A stretch of 64,000 bases of DNA from the NCBI GenBank assembly GCA_902763615.1, contig CACWSX010000023.1, positions 1 to 64,000 on the forward strand. The letters are read 5' to 3'. The notes below the pieces were generated by a model. The model had not been told where the DNA came from. It was given only the letters and a program-made list of their open reading frames with translations, and did no database searches. Position numbers and translations under genes: made by a program. Shown in pieces: positions 42,765 through 51,731 of the stretch. Origin of the DNA: an uncultured Prevotellaceae bacterium. GTDB taxonomy: Bacteria; Bacteroidota; Bacteroidia; Bacteroidales; Bacteroidaceae. Every line of letters begins with the position of its first letter. Position 1 is the first letter of the stretch.

Positions 42765-43802
42765 TCAGGCTTCTGCGAAGGCTGCTGCTTCAGCCTCAGC
42801 GATGATGTCCTCACGCGATTTCTCCTTGTGAGTGATATCGGAGAGATCTAATTCGTCATCAGAAAGAATCTCTGAAATTTCAGGCATTGCTGGTGTTTTC
42901 TTGGGTTGAGAAATCTCCTCTAAATTCTCCTGACCACTCTCTACTGTCTCCTGACTCCTTATCAAGAAGTCCTCTTGCTCCTTCTCCGGATCGGGCACAA
43001 GCATTGTGGGCTCTTCCTCCATCTTTGTGCGATCAGACTTTGCCTTGAAGACGGCATCCACAAACTGAGGTTCACGTTTCAGTTTCTGTAAGGTCTCTTT
43101 TGAGGCCAGCTGTTGTGCCTCTTTCTTGGAATAACCTGAGCCACGTTCGCCCTCGATGCCCTCGATAACTACCTGGAAACTGAAGATTGGGCTGCCATTA
43201 TCGTCTGTCTTCTGTTTCAGCATACGATACTCCATACGCACCTTGTTCTTCTGGCTCCACTCCAACAGCTTTGACTTGAAATTGACCTCCTTGAAGGCCA
43301 CCTTGTCGATGTTGATGAATCTGCCCAACACACGATTCTGCCAGAACCACATGCAGGCATCATAGCCTCGATCCAGATAGATAGCACCCACAAGAGCCTC
43401 GAAGGCATTACCATTGACATAACTGTTGTGAGAGTTGCTGCGTCCTGCTGAGAGAAGGAGCTGCGAGAGTCCCATCTCATTGGCAAGCTTACCCAAGGTT
43501 TCGCGACTGACGAGCTTGCTTCTGGTATTGGTCAGAAAGCCCTCACGCTTACCTTCATACTGAGAATAGACGACATGTCCCACCACCGCATCGAGAATGG
43601 CATCGCCCAAGAACTCCAAGCGCTCATTGTTCAGCGGCTTGCCTTTGTCATTGCGCTTGCCAATGCTTTTGTGCATCAGTGCCTGACGGTAATACTCGAT
43701 GTTGTGCGGATAGAATCCGAGTATCTCGTAAAGAGAAGAAAAAAGCTCCTTCTCCTTGCGGAAAGGGAGCTTGATATGATCAATGATATTATTAATCCAC
43801 AT
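42765..43802 (-). CDS. rnc: Ribonuclease III
   Basis: Double-strand RNA endonuclease for rRNA and mRNA processing. 345 aa from the ATG at 43802, which overlaps the fabF stop by 11 bases; the frame extends 24 codons further into fabF and is unlikely to be used. The catalytic signature NNERLEFLGDAILD is at about residue 55, a second acidic site is in NAFEALVGAIY, and the dsRNA-binding domain has GSGYSKKEAQQLASKETLQKL. An acidic C-terminal extension of about 90 residues follows, longer than in E. coli RNase III (226 aa). Confidence 0.93.
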   Translation of the reverse strand: MWINNIIDHIKLPFRKEKELFSSLYEILGFYPHNIEYYRQALMHKSIGKRNDKGKPLNNERLEFLGDAILDAVVGHVVYSQYEGKREGFLTNTRSKLVSRETLGKLANEMGLSQLLLSAGRSNSHNSYVNGNAFEALVGAIYLDRGYDACMWFWQNRVLGRFINIDKVAFKEVNFKSKLLEWSQKNKVRMEYRMLKQKTDDNGSPIFSFQVVIEGIEGERGSGYSKKEAQQLASKETLQKLKREPQFVDAVFKAKSDRTKMEEEPTMLVPDPEKEQEDFLIRSQETVESGQENLEEISQPKKTPAMPEISEILSDDELDLSDITHKEKSREDIIAEAEAAAFAEA

Positions 43803-45054
43803 ACTTCTTGAAGACGACACAAGCATTGTGACCACCAAAGCCGAAGGTATTGCTGAGACCAGCACGCACCTCACGCTTCTGAGCCTTGTTGAATGTGAAG
43901 TTCAGATTGTAGTCAATCTCTGGATCCTCATCGCCCTCCTCGTGGTTGATGGTGGGAGGAATGATGTCGTTCTTCACTGCAAGGACAGTAGCCATAGCCT
44001 CAACGGCACCAGCAGCACCCAGCAAGTGACCAGTCATTGATTTGGTAGAAGAGATGTTGAGCTTAAAGGCAGCATCGCCAAATACCTCCTTGATGGCCTT
44101 GGCCTCAGAGATATCACCAACGTGGGTAGAAGTACCATGAACGTTGATATAGTCGATATCTTCAGGCTTCATGCCAGCATCCTCAAGGGCGTTCTGCATC
44201 ACTAGCTTGGCACCCAGTCCTTCAGGATGAGAAGCAGTGATATGATGCGCATCAGCACTCATACCAGCACCCACCATCTCTGCATAGATCTTCGCACCAC
44301 GAGCCTTTGCGTGCTCGAGTTCCTCGAGAATCAAGCAACCAGAACCCTCAGCCATAATGAATCCATCGCGACTGGCGCTAAACGGACGGCTAGCCTTTTC
44401 AGGCTCATCGTTACGGGTAGAGAGAGCATGCATGGCATTGAAACCACCTACGCCAGTAGCGCAGATAGCAGCCTCAGCACCACCTGCTACGATGGCGTTG
44501 GCCTTACCCAGACGAATAAGATTGAAAGCATCGGCCAATGCATTTGAAGAAGATGCACAAGCAGAAGCTGTGATATAGTTGGGGCCGTGGAAGCCATACA
44601 TAATCGAAATCTGACCTGCTGCGATGTCAGCAATCATCTTCGGAATGAAGAACGGATTGAACTTAGGACCATCGGCCTCGTGTACACCATAGTACTTCAC
44701 TTCTTCTTCGAAGGTCTTAATTCCACCAATACCTACGCCAAAGACCACACCAATGCGGTTCTTGTCTTCAGTATCGAGATCCATCTTACTGTCTTCGACA
44801 GCCTGCTTGGCGGCAATCATGGCCAGCTGGGTATAGCGGTCCATTTTACGAGCCTCCTTGCGGTCGATAAAATCGTTGATATTGAGGTTCTTCACCTCAC
44901 AAGCGAACTGTGTTTTGAATTTACTTGCATCAAAAAGTGTAATAGGTGCTGCACCGCTCACTCCGTTGATGAGGTTGTTCCACATCTCTTCAGGAGTGTT
45001 GCCGACTGGTGTCACTGCGCCCAGACCTGTTACAACTACTCTTTTTAATTCCAT
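43792..45054 (-). CDS. fabF: Beta-ketoacyl-ACP synthase II
   Basis: Condensing enzyme of fatty acid elongation. 420 aa, usual length. Active Cys in TASACASSSNALADAF, His in NVHGTSTHVGD, and Lys/His in STKSMTGHLLGAAGAVEA. It is between acpP and rnc, the conserved acpP-fabF-rnc order. Confidence 0.97.
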   Translation of the reverse strand: MELKRVVVTGLGAVTPVGNTPEEMWNNLINGVSGAAPITLFDASKFKTQFACEVKNLNINDFIDRKEARKMDRYTQLAMIAAKQAVEDSKMDLDTEDKNRIGVVFGVGIGGIKTFEEEVKYYGVHEADGPKFNPFFIPKMIADIAAGQISIMYGFHGPNYITASACASSSNALADAFNLIRLGKANAIVAGGAEAAICATGVGGFNAMHALSTRNDEPEKASRPFSASRDGFIMAEGSGCLILEELEHAKARGAKIYAEMVGAGMSADAHHITASHPEGLGAKLVMQNALEDAGMKPEDIDYINVHGTSTHVGDISEAKAIKEVFGDAAFKLNISSTKSMTGHLLGAAGAVEAMATVLAVKNDIIPPTINHEEGDEDPEIDYNLNFTFNKAQKREVRAGLSNTFGFGGHNACVVFKKYVD

Positions 45055-45070
45055 AAGCTAAAAATAAAGC

Positions 45071-45105
45071 ATAATGGTTGCTTCGTGATACGAAACAACC
45101 ATTAT
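45071..45105. promoter_or_regulatory. Hairpin between acpP and fabF
   Basis: ATAATGGTTG (45071-45080) pairs with CAACCATTAT (45096-45105), then a one-base mismatch, then TTCG/CGAA, closing on a TGATA loop. A stem of this size between two genes of an operon that also encodes RNase III may be a processing site or attenuator. Confidence 0.65.
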
Positions 45106-45118
45106 GTTGTGAACTTAT

Positions 45119-45355
45119 TTATTTTGTGTTCTCCTCGATATAAGCGATAGCATCACCTACAGTACCGATTTTCTCAGCCTTATCGTCGGGGATAGAAATA
45201 CCGAACTCCTTCTCGAATTCCATGATGAGCTCAACGGTATCCAGAGAGTCAGCACCAAGATCATTTGTGAAACTTGCCTCGGGCTTAACCTCAGCCTCAT
45301 CAACACCCAGTTTGTCTACGATAATAGCCTTTACTTTGCTTTCAATTTCTGACAT
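45119..45355 (-). CDS. acpP: Acyl carrier protein
   Basis: 78 aa acidic carrier of fatty acyl chains. The phosphopantetheine Ser is in [12 protein letters not shown]. First gene of acpP-fabF-rnc. The region 45356-45450 has no clear minus-strand -7 box, so its promoter is uncertain. Confidence 0.97.
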   Translation of the reverse strand: MSEIESKVKAIIVDKLGVDEAEVKPEASFTNDLGADSLDTVELIMEFEKEFGISIPDDKAEKIGTVGDAIAYIEENTK

Positions 45356-45496
45356 AATTTTCTTTCTTTAAAATGTTAATTAAGGAAAACTCACTCACTT
45401 TTGCACAAATGGGGTATATTTGTGCATATTTTCGGTCTTTTGTGTGCGTTACCAACACTAAAAATGCAAAAAATGGATGAAAATATCACTAATTCG

Positions 45497-45527
45497 TTGG
45501 TTAATTCAAAAACTTATTGTAGCTTTG
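45497..45527 (+). promoter_or_regulatory. DUF4254 gene promoter
   Basis: TTG at 45497-45499 and -7 box TAGCTTTG at 45520-45527, 20-base spacer; the ATG at 45555 is 27 bases beyond. Confidence 0.65.
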
Positions 45528-45554
45528 CAATTCAAACTAATCATTTTTTTGACA

Positions 45555-46157
45555 ATGTCATTTACAAAGCATGCTAATGAAATCTTCAATCAGGTGATTA
45601 AAGACTATCATCTGACTGATAATGTCGATACCCCTATCCAAAATCCATACGATAGAGAGAGCATCGAATATAGTCTTTATCTGAAATGCTGGATTGACAC
45701 CGTTCAGTGGCATTACGAAGATATCATCCGTGATCCTCATATTGATCCCATTGAAGCATTGGCTTTGAAACGGCGAATCGACAGAAGCAATCAGGACCGT
45801 ACAGATCTCGTAGAGGAAATCGACTCCTACTTCCGTCAGTATTACAGTCATGTGAAGCCTCTGGATGATGCACGACTCAACACAGAGAGTCCTGCGTGGG
45901 CTGTTGATCGTCTGAGCATTCTGGCCCTGAAGATTTACCACATGCAAGAGCAGGTGGATCGTCAGGATGCCTCAGCAGACCATATCGCCAAGTGTCAGGC
46001 TAAGTTGCAGGTGCTTTTGGAGCAACAGAAAGATCTTTCATTGGCTATCGATCAGTTACTGGAGGATATTGAAGCCGGACGAAAGTATATGAAAGTATAC
46101 CGTCAGATGAAGATGTATAACGACCCTGCTACGAATCCTATACTTTATAAGAAGTGA
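45555..46157 (+). CDS. DUF4254 family protein
   Basis: 200 aa from the ATG after the promoter; the open frame before it is not used. Soluble and mostly helical, with conserved Tyr/Trp residues (YSLYLKCWIDTVQWHYEDI) and Arg (ALKRRIDRSNQDR). DUF4254 genes typically precede a glycosyltransferase family 9 gene, as here. Overlap of 4 bases with that gene (GTGA). Function unknown, probably in lipopolysaccharide assembly. Confidence 0.8.
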   Translation: MSFTKHANEIFNQVIKDYHLTDNVDTPIQNPYDRESIEYSLYLKCWIDTVQWHYEDIIRDPHIDPIEALALKRRIDRSNQDRTDLVEEIDSYFRQYYSHVKPLDDARLNTESPAWAVDRLSILALKIYHMQEQVDRQDASADHIAKCQAKLQVLLEQQKDLSLAIDQLLEDIEAGRKYMKVYRQMKMYNDPATNPILYKK

Positions 46158-47206
46158 AGAAAGAGCATATCCTTGTTATCCGTTTCTCGTCGTTGGGCGA
46201 TATAGCTATGATCGTACCAGTGGTCTGGTCATTGGCTAATCAGTATCCTGATATTCGTATCACAGTGCTGAGTCGTGGATATGCCCGTACTTTATTTGAT
46301 GATCTGGCGCCCAATGTGAATTTCATGGAGGCAGACCTTAAGATAGAATATCATGGCATCAAGGGTCTGAATGCGCTCTATCGCCGTTTGGTGGCCAAGC
46401 AATTCACCAAGGTGGCCGATCTTCATAATGTGCTTCGCTCAGAGTATCTGCGGATGCGCTTCAACTTAGGTCGCTATCGTGTGGAGCATATCAATAAGCA
46501 TCGCAAGGATCGTCGCCATCTGGTTTCACATAAGAAAAAAATCAGAAAACAGCTACCCACATCTTTTGAGAACTATCTGGAAGTATTCAGACAATTAGGC
46601 TATCCTGTCGACATCCAGCAATTCCATTCCATCTTTCCTGAAGAAGGTGGCAATCTGAATCTTCTTCCCAAGGAGATTGGTCCGAAGAAGAACTTCGAAC
46701 AATGGATTGGCATTGCACCCTTTGCTGCCCACGAAGGTAAGATATATCCACCACGACTGATGGAACAAGTGATTCACCAGTTACTGGAGAAATACCCCAA
46801 GTGTCGCATCTTCTTCTTTGGTAAAGGACATAATGAAGACAAATATTTGAGCATGTGGTGTGCTCAATACCGTCAGTGTATTAATGCCACTCAGTATTGC
46901 GAGAATATGTATCAGGAACTCATTATTATGAGTCATTTGGATGTGATGTTGTCGATGGACTCAGCCAATATGCATCTGGCATCTCTGACGGCTGTACCTG
47001 TGGTAAGCGTCTGGGGAGCCACTCATCCTTATGCTGGTTTCATGGGATTCGGACAACCCAAGGAGAATATCATCCAGCTTGACCTCGATTGCAGACCTTG
47101 TAGTATCTATGGTCAGAAGCCTTGTCAGCGTGGTGATTATGCTTGTATGAAGAACATTCCGCCAGAACGGATTGTTGAGAGAATAGAATCTATCATTAAT
47201 AACTAA
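46154..47206 (+). CDS. Glycosyltransferase family 9 (heptosyltransferase-like)
   Basis: 350 aa. GTG start overlapping the DUF4254 stop. The opening [18 protein letters not shown] is the GT9 N-terminus; the C-terminus has [24 protein letters not shown] and the Cys-rich [12 protein letters not shown]. Members add heptose or a similar sugar to the lipopolysaccharide core at the inner membrane. The acceptor is unknown. Confidence 0.9.
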   Translation: MKKEHILVIRFSSLGDIAMIVPVVWSLANQYPDIRITVLSRGYARTLFDDLAPNVNFMEADLKIEYHGIKGLNALYRRLVAKQFTKVADLHNVLRSEYLRMRFNLGRYRVEHINKHRKDRRHLVSHKKKIRKQLPTSFENYLEVFRQLGYPVDIQQFHSIFPEEGGNLNLLPKEIGPKKNFEQWIGIAPFAAHEGKIYPPRLMEQVIHQLLEKYPKCRIFFFGKGHNEDKYLSMWCAQYRQCINATQYCENMYQELIIMSHLDVMLSMDSANMHLASLTAVPVVSVWGATHPYAGFMGFGQPKENIIQLDLDCRPCSIYGQKPCQRGDYACMKNIPPERIVERIESIINN

Positions 47207-47219
47207 AACAAGTACGATT

Positions 47220-47384
47220 ATGAAAAAGTATGTTTGCGACGTTTGCGGTTATGTTTATGACCCAGCAGAAGGTGACGCTGATGGCGGTATCGCTCCAGGC
47301 ACTGCCTTTGAAGACATCCCTGAGGATTGGGTATGCCCCGTCTGTGGCGTAGGAAAAAGTGATTTCTCGCCCGTTGATGAGTAA
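47220..47384 (+). CDS. Rubredoxin
   Basis: 54 aa, too short for many gene finders. Four Cys bind iron: CDVCGY (C6, C9) and CPVCGV (C39, C42); YDPAEGD and FEDIPEDW are the conserved parts between. A small soluble electron carrier. It is 13 bases after the GT9 gene; a terminator follows. Confidence 0.95.
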   Translation: MKKYVCDVCGYVYDPAEGDADGGIAPGTAFEDIPEDWVCPVCGVGKSDFSPVDE

Positions 47385-47390
47385 AGAAAA

Positions 47391-47424
47391 ATAATCCCCG
47401 CCAATATTCGGTGGGGATTTTTTA
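47391..47424 (+). terminator. Rubredoxin gene terminator
   Basis: Stem AATCCCC/GGGGATT with an extended CC/GG part and a T run. It reaches the stop of the convergent SpoU gene and may serve both strands. Confidence 0.8.
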
Positions 47425-47949
47425 TAACATTGTCTGAGCGAAATGCCAAATGATAATACCTGCTGTTACTGAGACGTTCATGGAATGTTTCGTTCCAAAT
47501 TGTGGAATCTCCAAACAACCATCAGAAGCATCGATTACTTCCTGATGCACACCTTTCACCTCATTGCCCAAGACAACAGCATATCTCTTTCCCTTTTCAG
47601 GCTTGAAGTCCTGAAGCATTGTAGAGCCATGTGCCTGCTCTACTGAATAAACTTCAATACCAGCCTCTTTAAGCGCAATAAGTGCCTCTTGAGCAGAATT
47701 AAAAGCCTTCCATTCCACGCTATCTTCAGCTCCTAAGGCTGTCTTATGAATTTCAGTACTCGGAGGAGTCGAGGTAATACCACACAGATAGACAGCCTCG
47801 ATACGGAAAGCATCACCTGTACGAAACACACTGCCCACATTATGCATTGAGCGCACATCGTCGAGCACCACAATCAATGGCAATTTTTCTGCCTGTTTAA
47901 ATTCATCTACAGACAGACGTTGCATTTCTATCGTCCTTAACTTTTTCAT
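47422..47949 (-). CDS. TrmH/SpoU family RNA 2'-O-methyltransferase
   Basis: 175 aa from the ATG at 47949; a long upstream extension of the frame covers the promoter. SPOUT motifs: LDDVRSMHNVGSVFRTGDAF (motif 1), VVLGNEVKGVHQEV (motif 2) and LEIPQFGTKHSMNVSVTAGI (motif 3). It methylates the ribose in tRNA or rRNA; the target cannot be told. A -7 box 8 bases before the ATG suggests a leaderless mRNA. Confidence 0.9.
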   Translation of the reverse strand: MKKLRTIEMQRLSVDEFKQAEKLPLIVVLDDVRSMHNVGSVFRTGDAFRIEAVYLCGITSTPPSTEIHKTALGAEDSVEWKAFNSAQEALIALKEAGIEVYSVEQAHGSTMLQDFKPEKGKRYAVVLGNEVKGVHQEVIDASDGCLEIPQFGTKHSMNVSVTAGIIIWHFAQTML

Positions 47950-47957
47950 TGTGGTTG

Positions 47958-47987
47958 CAAAATTATATAAAAATGTATAAACTACAA
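47958..47987 (-). promoter_or_regulatory. SpoU gene promoter
   Basis: -7 box TAATTTTG at 47958-47965 and TTG at 47985-47987, 19-base spacer. Confidence 0.65.
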
Positions 47988-48016
47988 AATTAGGAAGGCA
48001 TTTTGTCGTATTCGCT

Positions 48017-48046
48017 TTGTTTGAATCGATTTTTTTTGTATCTTTG
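48017..48046 (+). promoter_or_regulatory. CE15-like esterase promoter
   Basis: TTG at 48017-48019 and -7 box TATCTTTG at 48039-48046, 19-base spacer; the ATG at 48091 is 44 bases beyond. Confidence 0.65.
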
Positions 48047-48090
48047 GCACCAGAATCAGTCAACTATACATTATTTAATAATTAAGAAAG

Positions 48091-49308
48091 ATGAAAAAGC
48101 TACTATTTATGTCGTTTATGATGCTTTGTGGCACCAGTGTTGGATATGCCCAAAAGCAGAAAGGTAATGTACCTCTTGTTTATACTGTAGAGAACACAGG
48201 TAGTCAGTTTGCAGCACCAAAGATGCCTACGATTGACAAACTGCCAGTCATTCGCGAATTGCCTGATCCCCTGAAATGGAGTAACGGAAAGGGTAAGGTT
48301 CAAAACTTTAAGGATTGGTCCAAGCGTCGCAGTGAAATCTCTAATCAGATTCAGCACTATGGTATAGGTACCAAACCAACTGTTCCTGAAGGTGCTGTGA
48401 AAGCAAAGATGTCTGGCGATACGTTGATTGTAGATGTTACTGTTAATGGCCAAACGCTCACACTCAGTTCCACCATCAGCTATCCAAAAGTTGGAAATCC
48501 ACCTTATGCTTTGATGATTGGTACCAGTATGCTGGCACTGCCAAGACAACTCTTTGCTGATCGTCCTATAGCCATTATGAACTATCGCGAGAAACAAGTT
48601 AATGATTATGGACAAATGGGAAGGCATCATGAAAGAGGTGAACATAATTTTGACCGCCTTTACCCAGAACTGAAAGATAATGGTGCTTATAGTGAATGGG
48701 CCTGGGGTCTGAGTCGTTTAATTGATGGTTTGCAGCAACTTGGTCCTGAAGTCACGAAGATTGATACCAAGCACATTGGTGTATCTGGTTGCTCTTACGC
48801 TGGTAAGATGGCACTCTATTGTGGTGCTTTCGATGAGCGTATTGCTTTAACTATTGCTCAGGAGCCTGGTGGTGGTGGCGCTGCTGCCTGGCGTGCTTCT
48901 CGTGAGTTGACGAAAAGTGGAAAGAATGTAGAAGACCTCGATAAGACGGATTATCATTGGTTTATGGAAAGTCAGAAGGAGAATTTCCATGGTGATTCTG
49001 TCTATCGTCTGCCCTACGATCAGCATGAACTTTGCACGATGGTTTGTCCTCGCGCCTTACTGCTGTTAGGTAATCCTGACTACGAATGGCTGGCTGATGG
49101 TTCAATGGTTGTCTCAGCAAAGGCTGCTAACGAAGTCTGGAAATTCTTTGGAATCGATGATCGTTTCGGTTATTCGATTGTTGAAGGTCATGGACATTGC
49201 CAATTACCTGAAAGACAATTTCCAGAGGTGCAGGCTTTCATTGATAAGTTCCTGTTAGGCAAGGAAACTAATACAAAGGATATTCAAGTAGTGTCAGGCA
49301 TCAAATAA
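48091..49308 (+). CDS. CE15-like glucuronoyl esterase
   Basis: 405 aa with signal peptide (about 1-20), alpha/beta hydrolase. The nucleophile elbow GCSYAGK puts Ser at 235; Glu258 is in QEPGGGG and His at 367/369 in EGHGHCQLPE. This matches CE15 4-O-methyl-glucuronoyl methylesterases, which cut ester links between glucuronoxylan and lignin. The conserved GCSRxGK Arg is Tyr236 here, so activity or substrate may differ. It pairs functionally with the GH10 xylanase 44 kb upstream. Acetylxylan esterase of another type is an alternative. Confidence 0.8.
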   Translation: MKKLLFMSFMMLCGTSVGYAQKQKGNVPLVYTVENTGSQFAAPKMPTIDKLPVIRELPDPLKWSNGKGKVQNFKDWSKRRSEISNQIQHYGIGTKPTVPEGAVKAKMSGDTLIVDVTVNGQTLTLSSTISYPKVGNPPYALMIGTSMLALPRQLFADRPIAIMNYREKQVNDYGQMGRHHERGEHNFDRLYPELKDNGAYSEWAWGLSRLIDGLQQLGPEVTKIDTKHIGVSGCSYAGKMALYCGAFDERIALTIAQEPGGGGAAAWRASRELTKSGKNVEDLDKTDYHWFMESQKENFHGDSVYRLPYDQHELCTMVCPRALLLLGNPDYEWLADGSMVVSAKAANEVWKFFGIDDRFGYSIVEGHGHCQLPERQFPEVQAFIDKFLLGKETNTKDIQVVSGIK

Positions 49309-49310
49309 GA

Positions 49311-49604
49311 TGTGGATAACTATGTGAATAACTTGTGTAAAACTATGGATTTTTCTACCCGCTGTCTTGGCAGCGGGTATATTTTTAGGTTTATTCTTAT
49401 ATTATACGCACATTTTCCACTGATTTTTGCTGAAAAAAGATATAAACTTATTAATTTTGCACCAAAATAGAGAAATGTGCATAACTATGCTTAGTTATTC
49501 ATTATCAGAGAGAAAGAATCAACAATAGTTGTGAATAATGATAATTTCAGAGTGAATAAACAAATTGGCAAGTAAATAGATAAAAAGTTTCCATCTTATT
49601 CACG
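49311..49604. other. DnaA-box cluster, candidate chromosome origin
   Basis: An AT-rich intergenic region of about 350 bp holds four exact TTATnCACA boxes (49311-49319, 49323-49331, 49476-49484, 49530-49538, all in the TGTGnATAA orientation) and near matches at 49334-49342, 49551-49559 and 49596-49604. A long A/T stretch (49430-49470) could be an unwinding element. No gene is present. dnaA is not in the window. Confidence 0.5.
49356..49386 (+). terminator. Terminator of CE15-like gene
   Basis: Stem TACCCGCTG/CAGCGGGTA (49356-49364 and 49371-49379) with a six-base loop and T-rich tail. Confidence 0.8.
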
Positions 49605-49665
49605 TCATATCATTCTATTCATTCTATTATAAAAAAGAAAAGAAAAATAAAAAGATAATATAATA

Positions 49666-50655
49666 ATGTTGAAAAAGGAGTGGATCAAACAAGGTTTTAT
49701 TGATGAACCTGTGGCAGAAGGTACAGACCTGAAGGCTGAAATCAGAGAGATGTGTAAGGAAAAGGATGCTATTATTCTTGCACACTATTATACCATCGGT
49801 GATATACAAGAGATAGCAGACTTTGTAGGCGACTCTTTGGCTTTGGCTCGCAAGGCTGCAGAGACAGATGCAAAGGTGATGGTGATGTGTGGTGTACATT
49901 TTATGGCTGAGACATGTAAGCTATTGTCGCCAGACAAGATTGTACTTTGTCCTGATCTGAATGCAGGTTGTTCTTTGGCTGATTCATGTAAGGCAGAAGA
50001 TCTTGAGAAATATAAAAAAGAGCATCCTGGCTATCAGGTTATCTCTTATGTCAATACGACTGCTGCTGTGAAGGCATTGACAGATGTCGTTGTTACTAGT
50101 GGTAATGCCAAGAAGGTAGTTGATCAATTACCAAAAGATGCCAAGCTTATTTTTGGTCCTGACTATAATCTTGGTAACTATATCAATGAGGTAACAGGTC
50201 GTCAGATGTTGCTTTGGAATGGTGGTTGTCATGTGCATGAGCGATTCTCTGTTTCAAAGATTATAGAACTGAAGAAACAGTATCCTGATGCTATTGTGAT
50301 GGCTCATCTGGAGTGTAAGGGTCCTGTTTTAGCATTAGCTGATGTAAAAGGTAGTACGGCTACAATGCTTAACTACGCCCAGCAGAGTGATCAGAATCAG
50401 TTTATTGTGGCCACAGAGGCTGGTATTCTGCATGAGATGCAGCGAACTTGTCCTAATAAGGAATTTATCCCTGTACCTCCAGAAATCAGCGAGAGCGGCT
50501 TAGAATGCAGCTGTAATGAATGTCAGTATATGAAGATGAACTCTTTGCTGAAGATCTATAATGCCTTGAAATATGGCTGGCCTTCTGTAGAGGTTGATCC
50601 AAAGATAGCCAAGAAAGCTGTGAAACCTATCAATAGGATGCTGGAATTAAGTTAG
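49666..50655 (+). CDS. nadA: Quinolinate synthase
   Basis: NAD biosynthesis: condenses iminoaspartate with dihydroxyacetone phosphate. 329 aa. Seen: LAHYYTIGDIQEIADFVGDSL, VMCGVHFMAETCKLL (Fe-S Cys), VSYVNTTAAVKA-like SYVNTTAAVKALTD, GGCHVHERF and the C-terminal CSCNECQYM. Neither nadB nor nadC is adjacent. It is 10 bases before the acyltransferase gene. Confidence 0.96.
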   Translation: MLKKEWIKQGFIDEPVAEGTDLKAEIREMCKEKDAIILAHYYTIGDIQEIADFVGDSLALARKAAETDAKVMVMCGVHFMAETCKLLSPDKIVLCPDLNAGCSLADSCKAEDLEKYKKEHPGYQVISYVNTTAAVKALTDVVVTSGNAKKVVDQLPKDAKLIFGPDYNLGNYINEVTGRQMLLWNGGCHVHERFSVSKIIELKKQYPDAIVMAHLECKGPVLALADVKGSTATMLNYAQQSDQNQFIVATEAGILHEMQRTCPNKEFIPVPPEISESGLECSCNECQYMKMNSLLKIYNALKYGWPSVEVDPKIAKKAVKPINRMLELS

Positions 50656-50660
50656 GCAGT

Positions 50661-51731
50661 ATGGATGCGCTGACTTCTCGTGTTATTTCTTTTTTAAGAT
50701 TCCCACTAATAGTTGCTGTGATATTCATTCACTGTAACTTATTGGTAAAGAATCCAGAATTAGAATCGATGCCTGTGTTCTATTTTCTGGTTTACATCAC
50801 GATGAAGTTGGTATGTATTGCTGTGCCTTTATTCTTTTTTATTTCCGGACTATTATTCTTTAAAGAAGGATTTTTTGATTGGACTTTATACAAGAAGAAA
50901 CTTAATAGTCGCGTCCATACAGTTCTGATACCATATTTATTATGGAATATTATCTATTTTGTGATATTGGGCACGATGCAAGTGATAAAGCCTGATACCT
51001 TAGTTATTCTGCATAAGTATATTGCTGATTTCAGATGGCAGGACTTTCTTTGGATATTCTGGGATATTAGTCAGATTACGGGTTTGGCAGATGATCAGCG
51101 GGCTTGTCTTGTAGGTGCTTTTTGGTTTCTTCAATGTCTGTTTGTGCTTTTCCTGCTGAGTCCTGTCATCTATTACCTTATTAAATATATACGTCACTTT
51201 ATATTAATAATAATAGGTATACTCTATTTCACAGATTATATTCCAGAGATGCCAGGTATTCAGTGTAATGCTATCGTATATTATATGTTTGGAGCTTATC
51301 TGTCAATTATTGGTGTCGATTTTATCTCTATCTTAAAGCGGATACCTGTTCAAGCATATATCGTGGTATTGATAGGTGCCATACTAGTTTCCTATTTTTT
51401 GAATGAAAATAATATATTCTATAATATCACTGACTTATTTATTCAGGCAGCAGTCTTTGCTATCACAGTCTATATGATAGAAAATAATCGTTGGAAAGAG
51501 AGTCAATACCTTGTATCAAGTGTATTCTTTGTATTTGCTGTTCATCGCCTATTCTCTGCTGCTTTAATGACAATATCCTGCTATCTAATTAAATCTATAG
51601 GTAATGAGGTTTTCTTATACCTATATTATTTATTAATGGTATTACTGACAATAATAGCTAGTCTTGGTGTTTATCAAACATCAAAAAGATATTTACCAAG
51701 AATCACCAACATACTTAATGGTGGTCGATAA
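50661..51731 (+). CDS. Membrane acyltransferase (acyltransferase 3 type)
   Basis: 356 aa with about 10 hydrophobic helices. The first part SRVISFLRFPLIVAVIFIHCN holds the catalytic His typical of acyltransferase family 3, then FFFISGLLFF. Such enzymes O-acetylate surface polysaccharides. The gene is AT-richer than its neighbours, a possible sign of transfer. Its 3' end overlaps the convergent cotH gene by 39 bases. Confidence 0.85.
   Translation: MDALTSRVISFLRFPLIVAVIFIHCNLLVKNPELESMPVFYFLVYITMKLVCIAVPLFFFISGLLFFKEGFFDWTLYKKKLNSRVHTVLIPYLLWNIIYFVILGTMQVIKPDTLVILHKYIADFRWQDFLWIFWDISQITGLADDQRACLVGAFWFLQCLFVLFLLSPVIYYLIKYIRHFILIIIGILYFTDYIPEMPGIQCNAIVYYMFGAYLSIIGVDFISILKRIPVQAYIVVLIGAILVSYFLNENNIFYNITDLFIQAAVFAITVYMIENNRWKESQYLVSSVFFVFAVHRLFSAALMTISCYLIKSIGNEVFLYLYYLLMVLLTIIASLGVYQTSKRYLPRITNILNGGR

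Noticed and set aside
43803-43874. N-terminal extension of RNase III
   Set aside because: It would read far into fabF; the ATG at 43802 gives the normal RNase III start with an 11-base overlap.
45414-45421. Plus-strand TATATTTG as promoter of the DUF4254 gene
   Set aside because: A better placed TTG/TAGCTTTG pair exists at 45497-45527; the upstream box may be chance.
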